Under the pieces are notes generated by a model. That model did not search any database, was not told where the DNA came from, and saw only the letters and a list, made by a program, of their open reading frames with translations. 64,000 bases of DNA from positions 1-64,000 of the forward strand of contig NZ_FTNA01000022.1 in NCBI RefSeq assembly GCF_900156205.1. The letters are read 5' to 3'. The translations under genes were made by a program, and so were the position numbers. How positions within the stretch are numbered: position 1 is the first letter of the stretch; each line of letters starts with the position of its first letter. The stretch comes from Leptospira interrogans (GTDB lineage: Bacteria; Spirochaetota; Leptospiria; Leptospirales; Leptospiraceae). Shown piece by piece: positions 46,601 to 55,471 of the stretch.

Positions 46601-47459
46601 GTTCGTCAAAAGCGACTCCAATAGCAGAGTTCACTGATACACCCGTTTCTCCAGGACTTGGAGATGCAAATGAAAGCGTAGGAGGAGTATTATCTTGACC
46701 AGCCCCTGTAGTAAAAGTCCAGTTCAAAGCGCCTGCAAGCGGATTATTGGCTAGATCCTTCATAGAAGCAGAAACTTCAACGCGGTAAGTAGTATTTGGA
46801 GTTAAAGGGTTATTTGGACTTAAGCTAGCACTGGAACCCAAACAATTTACACCGGAAGGTTCTACTACATTTGTAGCATTGTTTTTAAGTGTGAGAGAAA
46901 CATTATCAACGGTAGTACAATCCATTGTTTCCGTGAAAGCTACTTGCACGGATGTTGTATTGGAAATAAGAGCAGCACCAGCTGCAGGTATTCTTAAAGA
47001 TAAAGCAGGAGCCACTGCATCCACTATAGTAGCCGTGGTAAAATTCCAGGTAAGATCTTCTTTTAGAGAAATTCCTTCTGCAGATTTAATTTCTTTGGAA
47101 ATTGTTACGCTGTAAGTTGTTGAAGCAGATAAGGCCGAACTAGGAGTGAGAACAGCAGTATTATTATCTAAACGTAAGGTTGCTAAAATAGGATCTCCAC
47201 CTTTGTTAAGAAAAAAAGTAGAAGAAGTCACGCTTGAAGAATCAAAAGCACTATTGAAAGTCGCTTGGATTGAAGTATTGAGAGGAATATCGGACACACC
47301 CGAACCTGGAGTGATTTGCGCAATCGCAAAGGAACTTCCTCCTTTAGTACTCAAATCTAAATAGGCAAAGAAAGGTAGGGAATTTTTACTTCCATTAATA
47401 CAATTTATTCCCCAAGTGAAAAATAAAACCAATAGAACGGTTTTTATAATTCTCTGCAT
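43680..47459 (-). CDS. Giant lipoprotein: six Big_5 Ig domains, seven FG-GAP blades
   Basis: A 1259-residue surface or periplasmic protein. The signal segment ends in WGINC, so Cys20 should be acylated. Six SbsA-type Ig-like (Big_5) domains follow, from about residue 45 to 705, each ending in a W(T/N/S)FTT phrase. A seventh, different Ig-like domain spans about 710-805. The rest (about 810-1259) has seven FG-GAP units of the form DINGDGFADVVVGAP, enough for a complete integrin-alpha-like seven-bladed propeller with calcium loops. The modular design suggests an adhesin. Two blades share near-identical DNA 180 bases apart, so blade number may vary by recombination. Monocistronic with its own terminator. 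Ligand unknown. Confidence 0.9.
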   Translation of the reverse strand: MQRIIKTVLLVLFFTWGINCINGSKNSLPFFAYLDLSTKGGSSFAIAQITPGSGVSDIPLNTSIQATFNSAFDSSSVTSSTFFLNKGGDPILATLRLDNNTAVLTPSSALSASTTYSVTISKEIKSAEGISLKEDLTWNFTTATIVDAVAPALSLRIPAAGAALISNTTSVQVAFTETMDCTTVDNVSLTLKNNATNVVEPSGVNCLGSSASLSPNNPLTPNTTYRVEVSASMKDLANNPLAGALNWTFTTGAGQDNTPPTLSFASPSPGETGVSVNSAIGVAFDEPIHCGSVPGNFVLEETLVPGNNVGVTLTCSGATASITPIAVAGLDFNKSYKAILTAGITDLSSNPIMPRTWTFTTGAAPDLTPPTVTFTVPTVNATGVGVNINPTVVFSEPMACGTVNAASFKLKRQATGVYLVGSVACFGTSATWTPDPVNPLAFNTTYTVEINAGARDSANLPAVPFSWNFTTGPGPDQIAPSVAFVTPANGSTGLPTNAGGSIAFDEAMNCGTVLGSISMDDDVTTPLSTVPLNINCNGNTATFAPAVALAFNTTYTVAIAPTATDASGNLIGAYSWSFTTGAAPDVTPPQISLVSPLPGATGIPTNSNITVSFSETIDCSTLNLTVNNGIFVNTNCSGASATFTPTVPTPFNTGTNYTVNVVTVKDLQGNTIVPGPSLTWNFTTGLAPDVTPPVIAIQNLRTNSMVESGFVIGTAADARGIASIEISIDGGGFTGAGVIGTTSWKYPLPTGAATWRPNSQHTIQVRATDTSNNVTTSAMVTVRKGTNRDINGDGYSDLVVPEYGQGLVYIFHSSGTAGITTTSAQFANRIIIGSAADQFGKTVTMGDINGDGFADVVVGAPDNGRVYIFHSSGTAGVTTSFSAFPNSTLTGTAGTADRFGDSIAAGDINGDGFADVVVGAPSYNGSRGRIYIFHSAGAAGIATAAVTAGGAGANSFRTGGLPSEKFGFSLAVGNINGGVADDIAVGAPGFDFINGNGTKPNWGRIYAYYGSGTGLTATTHTLTNTTGDAPVAAGVPGGAAQLGYTVAVADVSGDGFADVIGGAPYFIQVGNPNVNRQGRIIALFSAGAGGMGNVTLGAAHRSITGLNAADGQGIGLTLGVKDLNLDGMADIVIATVQLWVAPFTPNSVLVFLEGGVGQRDTTTADVTMVAGAIPALGITTDQNNGQGIPLSLSDINGDGRSDVIVGGSNEAVRIFHSVGGATPITNDPTTPSGLILGSGLTGGIWGAALNSNEFGTAIY

Positions 47460-48006
47460 ATCGAACCTCCAACATACTTCGAGCTATCTATTTATTGCGA
47501 CGAACGTATATCAGTAGAATATCATAGATGATTAGTATTTATCTCTTTGAGTTATAATATGAACGGTAAACTTTGGAATCCAAAGTATCTACTCATTTGG
47601 GACTAATGATTCTGTCAAACTCACTAATGTGAACACTTTATTATAAAAAAATGATAATAAGTACATAGGTTTAATTTCGTTTAAAAATTTTTTCTCATTT
47701 TCCAAAAAGAAAAAAGAAAAGAATTTAACTTATTTTATAACTTGAAAATACAAAACTGTATCATCCAAATAAATAGCTTAAATATAAGGCAAATTGAGTA
47801 ATCGTACAAAGAATTGCTTATGTTAGGCGGATTTATAAGTAAAACAGATTATTTGCATCTATCTTTTCTGTATTTGATTGTTTTATCGGAATTTTTTAAT
47901 TTCAGAGAAAGGTAAGTATTTCAATTTTATACTTAACCTAAATGATGTTAGTGAATAAAATCCTAAAATTTATTTTCTATCTATTCTTAAAAAGATCTTC
48001 TTCGGA

Positions 48007-48111
48007 AACTTTATAAAATGAATTTTGAATTTGATTATAATCGCAAAACGATGATTTTACGTAGAGGTTGAATTCGTTATCTCTTCGTTTTTGTTTTTAA
48101 AAATATCTCAA
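48007..48111 (+). repeat. E element, copy 4
   Basis: ACTTTATAAAATGAATTTTG at the left and AATCGCAAAACGATGATTTT in the middle follow the E layout. Confidence 0.6.
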
Positions 48112-48233
48112 GCATAAAGAAAAGAATACCCAGACTTCATGTCTAAATAAAAAATTTATATCAAATTTATGATATTCTGTCATATATAAGACTTGAGTGG
48201 GTGTACTTACAAAGTTAGAAAGTGACTATTCAA

Positions 48234-48530
48234 TTAACGTGAATTCGATGTTAAAGACTCATTTTATAAAAATCCGATTTTTTCGTAAAAATAAATGTGG
48301 AACTCCCCGGGCTCTAACCACAAAAAATGAATGTTTAAATGGGACTTAATCTGTGGGAACTATAACAAATCTATATTTTACGGTAAAACTTTGAAACGCG
48401 GGAACTCCAATGTTTTAAATCTTTAGAAACTTAAAAAATAGAATCGATCATTTCTATCAATGAATGTAGTAACTCTCACTTTTAGAAAAAATTTCCCTAG
48501 TTTCTCTTAAGCCAAACTCACGTTAAATTA
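48234..48530 (+). repeat. A element abutting a B element
   Basis: About 297 bp. Left end TTAACGTGAATTCGATGTTA, right end TTAAGCCAAACTCACGTTAA. A B element begins within two bases of its right end. Confidence 0.75.
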
Positions 48531-48531
48531 A

Positions 48532-48634
48532 TAGAGTTGTTGAAAAATTCCCTAGTTCCGATTAACAAAACTGCTTTAATTGCCAGTTTCCATAAAATAG
48601 AAACAGATGGAGAATTAATTTTTCAACAATTCTA
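48532..48634 (-). repeat. B element, copy 6
   Basis: TAGAGTTGTTGAAAAATTCC at the left and AATTTTTCAACAATTCTA at the right; interior on the minus strand as in the copy at 25491. Confidence 0.8.
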
Positions 48635-48659
48635 ATGTGAATTCGATTAACTTTCAGCG

Positions 48660-48734
48660 ACATAATAAAGCCTTCAATATTTTGCATTCAAGCAAGGACT
48701 TTAACAAAAATCCACAGTACTCAATTTTATAGGG
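48660..48734 (+). repeat. D element, truncated
   Basis: CATAATAAAGCCTTCAATAT to CAGTACTCAATTTTATAGGG. The first bases of the family are missing. Confidence 0.55.
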
Positions 48735-48963
48735 TGAAACTAACGCAAAAGAGATGATTATGTTATGAACCGAACGTGTGCCTCATAGAGAGTATTTCAT
48801 TGAGTTAACACGATTCATGAGTTTTATTCGCCAAAATTCTATTATGTCGAATTCACGTTAAATTAAGAATACCAATGAATCTTTTGATTTCTAAAAAATA
48901 GAAGGTTCCTACATGCAATTTTATTTTTTATATAAAATTTGTATGAGCTCCCACAAATTCGGA

Positions 48964-49581
48964 TCAACGGAAAAACTCTTTTCGAATCACAGGGTGGTCT
49001 TTTAACAATTCCAATGCTTTTTGGATTAATTTTTTACCAGTCTCAGTTTGATTCCATACGTTCAATCCGGAAGGATGCGGTAATGGAATCCAGTCTAATT
49101 GAACTCCATAAAATTTACGGGAAAAACTTCTACCGATCACGTCTTCAAGTTTGTATTTTCCAAGTTCAAACACTTGATCAATTGCAAGCTTACCAATCGG
49201 AATCAAAAGTTCTGGTTTATGAAAACGAACTTCAAATTCTAGAAATTGAGAACAGTTTTTTACTTCTATCGAATCCGGTTTACGATCTCCACTTTTTGCT
49301 TTGCCAGGAAAACATCTACAAACAGCAGACATATTTACTTTACTTCGAAAGTTTTCCTCTTCAATTCCGATTTTTTTGAACCAACCAAAAAGGGTCTTTC
49401 CAGCAGTATAAGCAAACGGTCTACCAAACCTTTCTTCGTGAATTCCAGGAGCTTGACCCAAACTAATAATTTTTGAAACGGGAACACATCCATGTACAGG
49501 ATTCCCTTGCATATTAGGACATTTTCTACAACTTAAAAGACGTTCTATATGATTCGAATATTCTAATTTTCTACTTTTCAT
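48964..49581 (-). CDS. Uracil-DNA glycosylase family protein, Fe-S type
   Basis: A 205-residue protein of the uracil-DNA glycosylase superfamily, closest in layout to the iron-sulphur families 4 and 5. Cys18 and Cys21 (CRKC) plus Cys88, Cys90 and Cys110 can supply the cluster ligands. Motif A reads GQAPGIHEERFGRPF (about 42-56) and motif B reads LPHPSGLNVW near residue 170. It should remove uracil, or a related damaged base, from DNA. The exact substrate class is not settled, because the motif A catalytic acid position differs among families. It is the last gene of a galK-STAS-UDG row, 13 bases after the STAS gene. Confidence 0.85.
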   Translation of the reverse strand: MKSRKLEYSNHIERLLSCRKCPNMQGNPVHGCVPVSKIISLGQAPGIHEERFGRPFAYTAGKTLFGWFKKIGIEEENFRSKVNMSAVCRCFPGKAKSGDRKPDSIEVKNCSQFLEFEVRFHKPELLIPIGKLAIDQVFELGKYKLEDVIGRSFSRKFYGVQLDWIPLPHPSGLNVWNQTETGKKLIQKALELLKDHPVIRKEFFR

Positions 49582-49594
49582 TCTATAGAAAAAT

Positions 49595-50017
49595 CTAATT
49601 TAAAAGAATCTTAATCGACTCCGCCAAAGAATCAACAACCCGAATAGTGGATTTTAATTTTGTAAGCTCTAAAATTTTTTTTACGTGAGAAGAAGGAGAA
49701 AATATTGCCATTCCACCTTTTCCTTTTTCCACAAACTTTGTATGCGTATTTACAAAAACGGCTAGTCCGGAAGAATCAATATATCTAGTTTTTTCCATAT
49801 TCACAAAAATAAATATGAATCCTCGATCAATTAAATCGAAAAATTTTTCCTTAAGCGCGTATGCAGAGTAAAGATTAATTTCTCCGCTGATTTTTAAAAT
49901 CACGGCATTTTCTGGAAAGTTTTCGGGGAGATCTTCTTTTTGTAGGGCTACGTCCAATTCATTGATTGAAAAATCCACTTCTTTGGCGTCGAGGTTAAGT
50001 GAATCTTCTGATCCCAT
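49595..50017 (-). CDS. STAS-domain protein (anti-sigma factor antagonist type)
   Basis: About 140 residues. I take the ATG at 50017, ten bases after GGGGGA; a TTG at 50038 is a weaker start. The STAS core is clear: AVILKISGEINLYSAYALKE, then FVNMEKTRYIDSSGLAVFVN with the phosphorylatable serine in DSSG, and a final helix. Members of this family, such as SpoIIAA, bind anti-sigma kinases and release sigma or partner factors when dephosphorylated. An acidic N-terminal extension of about 25 residues precedes the core. No kinase or phosphatase partner is nearby. It sits between galK and the UDG gene, an odd context. Confidence 0.9.
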   Translation of the reverse strand: MGSEDSLNLDAKEVDFSINELDVALQKEDLPENFPENAVILKISGEINLYSAYALKEKFFDLIDRGFIFIFVNMEKTRYIDSSGLAVFVNTHTKFVEKGKGGMAIFSPSSHVKKILELTKLKSTIRVVDSLAESIKILLN

Positions 50018-50034
50018 ACCATTTCCCCCAGTTT

Positions 50035-51189
50035 TCAAATTTCTCTGACCCCGTCGGAGACTTTAAACGAATACAATTTTAGTTCATTTTGGAATTTATC
50101 AAAGTAACGGGTTTTTATTTTTTCAAACAATATATTTTTTCTACCTACTTTGTCCAGTACCAAAACACAACCTCCAAAACCACCTCCGATCATTCTTGCT
50201 CCTAGAACTTCTTCCATTTTAAGTTCATGAACTATAAAATCAGTTTCTTTACACGAAACTTCGTAATCTTTAGAAAGCGAAGAATGACATTCAAAAAGTA
50301 TTTCACCTAATCCTTGTACGTTGCCGTTTTTTAAATTTTCGATCGCTTTAGAAGTTCTCAATCTTTCTCCGATTACGTGTTTTGCTCGTTTTTTTTCGAT
50401 TTCGCTCAAACCAAAAGAAACATTGTCTAAATCCTCCAATTCCACCTGATAAAGTGTTTTTACAGATGATTTGTATCTTTTAATTTTTTGAAACGCAGAT
50501 TCTACTTCCTTTCTGCGTTCGTTATAAGCGCTATCTTTTAGAGAATGTTTTATTTTTGAATCGATCAGATAAAATTCACAACCTTCTAAGTCCATCTTAT
50601 GAAAATCGTATTCTAAACTTTCCGTATCAAGAGAGATACAGTATCCTTCTCTCGCGGTAGAAATAATAAATTGATCCATAATACCACAGTTAACTCCAAC
50701 AAAGTGGTTTTCTGCTCTTTGACTTAACAATGCGATCTCTTCTTTGGATAAGTTCCAATTATGAATTTCAGAAAGTGCAAATGCCACTACAACTTCAAAA
50801 GCGGCAGAAGAAGATAATCCAGCACCTTGAGGAATATTTCCCCAAACTACTAAATCAAAAAAATCGGAAATGAAATCTAGTTTTCTAAATTCCTCGACTA
50901 TTCCATAAACATAATTTACCCAAGCATGTTTGGGATCATAAGTGATGGATTCGACTTCGATTTTTTCTTTGGAAGCAACAGAATAAATTCTGAACTTTCG
51001 GGTTTGATTTTTACGGATCGCAATTCGAATTGAAAAATCGATCGCCGCCGGTAAAACAATTCCTCCCGCATAATCCACGTGCTCTCCTATGATATTGATT
51101 CTTCCAGGAGCGGTAAAAAATCGAATCTTCTCCTCATTTGATGGAAATTCTTTTTTTAGATTTGCTGCCAAGTCTTCCGGAATCATCAT
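50035..51189 (-). CDS. galK: Galactokinase
   Basis: A 384-residue GHMP-family kinase that phosphorylates galactose at C1, the first Leloir step. All three family motifs are visible: the signature GRINIIGEHVDYAGGIVLP (about 29-47), the ATP loop PQGAGLSSSAA (about 118-128) and the C-terminal GARMIGGGFGGC (about 340-351). Length is standard. Leptospira live mainly on fatty acids, so the product may feed sugar-nucleotide synthesis for surface polysaccharide rather than catabolism; that is inference. No galT or galE lies beside it. Confidence 0.95.
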   Translation of the reverse strand: MMIPEDLAANLKKEFPSNEEKIRFFTAPGRINIIGEHVDYAGGIVLPAAIDFSIRIAIRKNQTRKFRIYSVASKEKIEVESITYDPKHAWVNYVYGIVEEFRKLDFISDFFDLVVWGNIPQGAGLSSSAAFEVVVAFALSEIHNWNLSKEEIALLSQRAENHFVGVNCGIMDQFIISTAREGYCISLDTESLEYDFHKMDLEGCEFYLIDSKIKHSLKDSAYNERRKEVESAFQKIKRYKSSVKTLYQVELEDLDNVSFGLSEIEKKRAKHVIGERLRTSKAIENLKNGNVQGLGEILFECHSSLSKDYEVSCKETDFIVHELKMEEVLGARMIGGGFGGCVLVLDKVGRKNILFEKIKTRYFDKFQNELKLYSFKVSDGVREI

Positions 51190-51776
51190 TTACTCTTGAT
51201 TTGAAATTTGGAAAGTCTTGAAACATTGTTAGAACCTTTGATTCTAGTCAATCTTTCTCTGGTCGTTCGTTATTCAATTTTTATGGTTTGATACACGGAA
51301 TATTCCAACTTACTGAAATTGTGGGAACTATTTCCTTTTATTGAAATTTTAAAAATGGCCTTTAAAGATTATTCTGAAATTTTAATAGAAACCATTTACA
51401 AGTTACAGTAATTCCCACAAATTACGTATCTTGAACTAACGGATTTTTTAAATAGTCTTCTTGTTCAATTTTTATAGTTTGATATGCGGAATATTTTGAA
51501 TTAGTAAAATTGTGGGAACTCCCAATTTCTTTTTCACAAAAAAGTTTTTGTCATTGGGAAAAAATCTCCGCGCTTGCGATTTAACAAACTCTTCAAGCCG
51601 CAATCGTTAGTCGAAGACTATAGCAGTGTTTAATTTTTTTATAGAGTTAATCTAAAACGCCATCATTAAAAATAGAAATAATATTCTATATTCCAAATAT
51701 AAGCTGAGTGACCTTTACTTTGGGCATCAATGAACTTGAAATGAGACAAAATCTATGGGAACTCTCACATTTTTAA

Positions 51777-52062
51777 TTAATGTGAGTTTGGCATAAGAAA
51801 TCCGTAATTCATTTTTCTAAAAAAGTTGTGATCTGAATTTTAAAGATCAATTCTTTAAATGTGGGAACTGCCACAATTTATAAAATAGAAAGTTTATAAC
51901 AATTGAATCTGTCGGATTCGAGTGTGGGAACTACTACAAAATTTAGGTTTGTCTGTAAAATGACGTGGGAACTAACCGCAAATCACGATTTTACGAGCAA
52001 ATTCTAAAATTGTAGGAACTGATAATTCTTTCTCGTTTTATTACGCCAAACTCACGTTAATT
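51777..52062 (+). repeat. A element, long form, second copy
   Basis: About 285 bp with left end AATGTGAGTTTGGCATAAG and right end TTACGCCAAACTCACGTTAA. Shares the extra central block with 13609-13884. Confidence 0.8.
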
Positions 52063-52249
52063 GCCGTATAACTTTCAAACGCCAATAGAAACGAGGCACT
52101 TTAGTTTCACAAAGATGTGAAAACTTATACAGAAACTATAATGCTAAAGAATCGTAAATTGTACAATGTGACAGTTTCTATAAAAACCTAACGCTTTTTA
52201 TGGGACTCAAAAATGATTGATGATAAGATTTCAGTTTAAGAACAAATTT

Positions 52250-52344
52250 TTACTGGCCCCTATAAAATTAAGTATTGTAAATTTTGTCGTAAAGCCTTGT
52301 TTCAGTGCAAAATATTGGATACTTTATTGTATAGTTCTGAGTAA
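52250..52344 (-). repeat. D element, copy 6 (inverted)
   Basis: CCCCTATAAAATTAAGTATT at the left and TTATTGTATAGTTCTGAGTA at the right; the minus strand reads the family. Confidence 0.65.
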
Positions 52345-52592
52345 TAAGTGAATACAATCTTTTTGGATTTTTCGTTTATTTGATCTAAAATTTCTATAAC
52401 TTATTCTCAAAATTAATTTTTTTCCAAAAATTTATACAATACATTTTTACACAGAAAATATCTATTGAGTGACTATAAACAAAAAAGACTCTGAATTTTT
52501 TTCAGGACAGATTTTAATTTTCAATAAGCCACAAACTGGATTTTTCTTGCCGATCGGTTTAATTTTTTAAAACTGTTCAAGCGTTCTTTTTT

Positions 52593-53930
52593 ATGATTCG
52601 ACTAGAAACCAGATTCGCTTCTTCTTTTATACAATCCTCTAAACTCGAACCTTTTTTAGAGAAGTCAGAATCGGCCCGACTTACACTTCACTCCTCTCAA
52701 GGACAAGGAAAAGAATACTTAGGATGGTTGTATCTCCCCAAAGAGTTGAAAAATTCAGAAATCGAAAGAATGACTCAAGTCGCAGAACGCTTAAGAAATT
52801 CTTCGGAAGTAATCGTAGTGATAGGAATCGGAGGTTCTTATTTAGGATCGCGCGCCGTATTGGAAGCCACACTTCCATTTTTCAAAAAACCTTCCATCGG
52901 AAATCCAGAAATTATTTTTGCAGGACATCATCTCGAATCTAGATATTTTTCTGAACTAATAGAATATCTCGAAGATAAAAATTTTTCGATCAATGTCATC
53001 TCTAAGTCAGGAACAACCACGGAACCTGCCATTGCATTTCGTCTTCTTTGGGAACTTCTTCGTAAAAAATATGGTTCTTCTGCATCTTCCAGAGTAGTCG
53101 CTACCACAGATTCATCCAAAGGAGTTCTAAAAAAATTTGCGGATTCGGAAAAACTCGATACGTTTACAATTCCAGATAACGTTGGCGGAAGATATTCCGT
53201 CTTAACCCCCGTAGGTTTATTTCCTCTTGCAGTCGCCGGAATTTCGATCAGTAAATTTATATTAGGATTTCAAAATATTCTAAATGATATTCATTCAATT
53301 ACTGATCCTACCCGCAACCCTGCTACTTATTATTCCGCATTAAGAAATTATTTTTTATCCGAAGGAAGATATATAGAAGTATTAGCAAATTTTAATCCTT
53401 CTCTCCGATACGTTTCAGAATGGTGGAAACAATTGTTTGGTGAAAGTGAAGGAAAAGAAAACAAAGGAATTTTTCCGGCTTCTATGGATTTCACTACCGA
53501 TCTACATTCTTTAGGGCAATACATCCAAGAAGGAAAACGTATTTTATTCGAGACGGTTCTAAGCCCTTCCGAAGTTTGCTCAAATCTGACCTTGAAACCA
53601 ACTCAAGACAATTTAGATTCTTTGAATTTTCTTTCAGGAAATACCCTCGGATACGTAAACGAACAAGCAAGATTAGGAACTCTACTTGCCCATGCGGACG
53701 GTGGAGTACCTTGTTTAGAACTTGTATTTCCGGACATATCTCCTCAATCCTTGGGAGAATTGATGTATTTTTTTGAATATTCCTGTGCAATTTCAGGTTA
53801 CTCCTTGGGAGTGAACCCATTTGATCAACCTGGAGTAGAAGCGTATAAAAAAAATATGTTCGCTCTTTTAAATAAACCAGGTTTTGAGCAAGAAGGAGAA
53901 ACACTTCGCAAAAGAATTTCAAGGAACTAA
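52593..53930 (+). CDS. pgi: Glucose-6-phosphate isomerase
   Basis: A 445-residue cytoplasmic enzyme interconverting glucose-6-phosphate and fructose-6-phosphate. The phosphate-binding loop [16 protein letters not shown] is at about 68-83, and [16 protein letters not shown] at about 134-149. [20 protein letters not shown] follows near 193-212. The catalytic lysine should be near residue 423 in [14 protein letters not shown]. Length fits the short bacterial form (about 450). It is monocistronic. No strong ribosome-binding site precedes the ATG. Secure assignment. Confidence 0.96.
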
Positions 53931-54076
53931 AAATCTCTAAATCTTTAAGAGCCTTTCACATCTCCACTTGAATAGAACCTTTTGAAGTAGTAACACTCAA
54001 CGATAAGAATATAAGATTATGGTAAAATTTCATTTTACTGCTTGACATCTTTTAAAATCAAGAGCTGGATGAAGCT

Positions 54077-54397
54077 ATGAAGAGGTACAGAAACAAAATC
54101 GGCGCCTGCATTTTGGCGTTTTTGTTTGTATCCATTTCGTTTCCCTCTTCTAGCAATCTTCCTGGGAAGTTGTATCCCCATAAACAAACCATAGATGGGG
54201 TTGAATCCGAATACAAAGAACCGGTTCAGCTAGAAAAGGAATTCGAATTCCTATTCAGTTTCCACTCTTTGACCCATAAAAATACTTTATTTGTATTCAA
54301 GAGCAAAGTTACTTCCCTTCAGGATAGGTTCCAATTCCATTTCTGTAACATCCAAACTCTTAATCTGCTGAATTTACCTCCTCCTTCTCTCGTATAA
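54077..54397 (+). CDS. Small exported protein, unknown
   Basis: A 106-residue protein with a clear signal segment (about 8-26, IGACILAFLFVSISFPSSS) but no lipobox. The mature part is about 80 residues, rich in Phe, Leu and His (LFSFHSLTHKNTLFVFKSK, FQFHFCNIQTLNLL). No family is recognised. It lies 146 bases after pgi and is followed by a 27-codon frame (54438-54521) and then a strong terminator at 54566, so it may belong to a short separate transcript. The signal peptide and a fair ribosome-binding site support it being real. Confidence 0.5.
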   Translation: MKRYRNKIGACILAFLFVSISFPSSSNLPGKLYPHKQTIDGVESEYKEPVQLEKEFEFLFSFHSLTHKNTLFVFKSKVTSLQDRFQFHFCNIQTLNLLNLPPPSLV

Positions 54398-54565
54398 CGA
54401 AACTTTAATTTTCTTAGTTTTGTACTTTACGGGGTAAATATGTCTTATCGTCCTCTTTTAGTCGCGTTTGTTATACCTAACGTAGCTTTTTTAAGCATAA
54501 ACCCTTCTTTTTATTTGGGTTAAATTTTTGTTTTACTGTTTGCAACTTACGGATCTCCAAGTTTT

Positions 54566-54620
54566 GCCAATCCCTATTCTTTGGGTATTCCACTCTTAGG
54601 GTTGGGATTGGCATATTTTT
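54566..54620 (+). terminator. Long-loop hairpin terminator
   Basis: Perfect 9-bp arms GCCAATCCC and GGGATTGGC separated by about 29 bases, followed by ATATTTTTT. It should end the transcript carrying the small exported protein. Confidence 0.7.
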
Positions 54621-54788
54621 TACCAAGTTCAAACTCGGAATTGTTAGCATTTTTGTGAGAGTTCCTACATTTATTTTTTATGGAAAAATCAGGTTCTTAT
54701 AAAACAAATCTCTTATGCCAAACCTACGTTAAAATATAGATTTGCAGTAGTTTCCACAGATTAAGTCACATTACAAATTTTTAAACAT

Positions 54789-54881
54789 TAGAATTGTTGA
54801 AAAATTAATTTTCTATCGGTTTTCGTTGTATGGAAACGGCCGATTGAAGCGTTTTGTTAATTGTTGAATTTTTCAACTCTA
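54789..54881 (+). repeat. B element, copy 7 (slightly short)
   Basis: TAGAATTGTTGAAAAATTAA at the left and TTGAATTTTTCAACTCTA at the right. A few bases shorter near the right end than other copies. Confidence 0.72.
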
Positions 54882-54894
54882 TTCATTTTTCTGA

Positions 54895-55036
54895 AAAAGT
54901 TGGAATCTGAACTTTACAGATGATTCCTAAAATGTGGGAACTACCACAAATCACGATTTTACGAACAAATTCTAAAACTGTAGGAACTCATACTTTTAGA
55001 AAATTCTTTCTCATTTTCTCTACAAATTCACGCTAA
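54895..55036 (+). repeat. A element lacking its left end
   Basis: Begins inside the family body (TTTCTGAAAAAGTTGGAATC) directly after a B element and ends TACAAATTCACGCTAAAT. The B insertion may have removed the left terminal repeat. Confidence 0.65.
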
Positions 55037-55082
55037 ATATCAGCGATTGTTAAAATTCTCATATTCCCTCTTTTTCCAAATT

Positions 55083-55242
55083 AAGAGCTTGTTCCCAAAC
55101 CTCAAAGAATTTTACCCTATAATTCTTTAGAAATTTTTAATATTATGCAGTAGTTCCTGCAGATTATAGGTGGCGTTTGGCAATTTGCGAATTTTCGAGC
55201 AGTTCTAATGTCGTTAAATTTTCGCAGTAGTTCCCACATTGA
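55083..55242 (+). repeat. C element, copy 5
   Basis: AGAGCTTGTTCCCAAACCTC at the left and GCAGTAGTTCCCACATT at the right. Confidence 0.75.
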
Positions 55243-55250
55243 GCAGTTCT

Positions 55251-55404
<154 letters not shown>

Positions 55405-55471
55405 AAAAAAATAGGTTTTCTTTCTAGAAAACTTAGATAGTTTTTCCCGGAAATTTTCTACTGAAGTAAAA

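Larger units (their letters stand above)
47460..48963. other. 1.5-kb gene-free region with a repeat cluster
   Basis: The first 540 bases hold no feature I can name. Then come an E element (48007-48111), an A element (48234-48530), a B element (48532-48634) and a D element (48660-48734), almost end to end. A lone A right end lies at about 48837-48862. Confidence 0.7.
51190..52592. other. 1.4-kb gene-free region between galK and pgi
   Basis: Divergent spacer with GTGGGAACT-type motifs at several places, a long A element (51777-52062) and an inverted D element (52250-52344). No coding region is seen. Confidence 0.7.
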
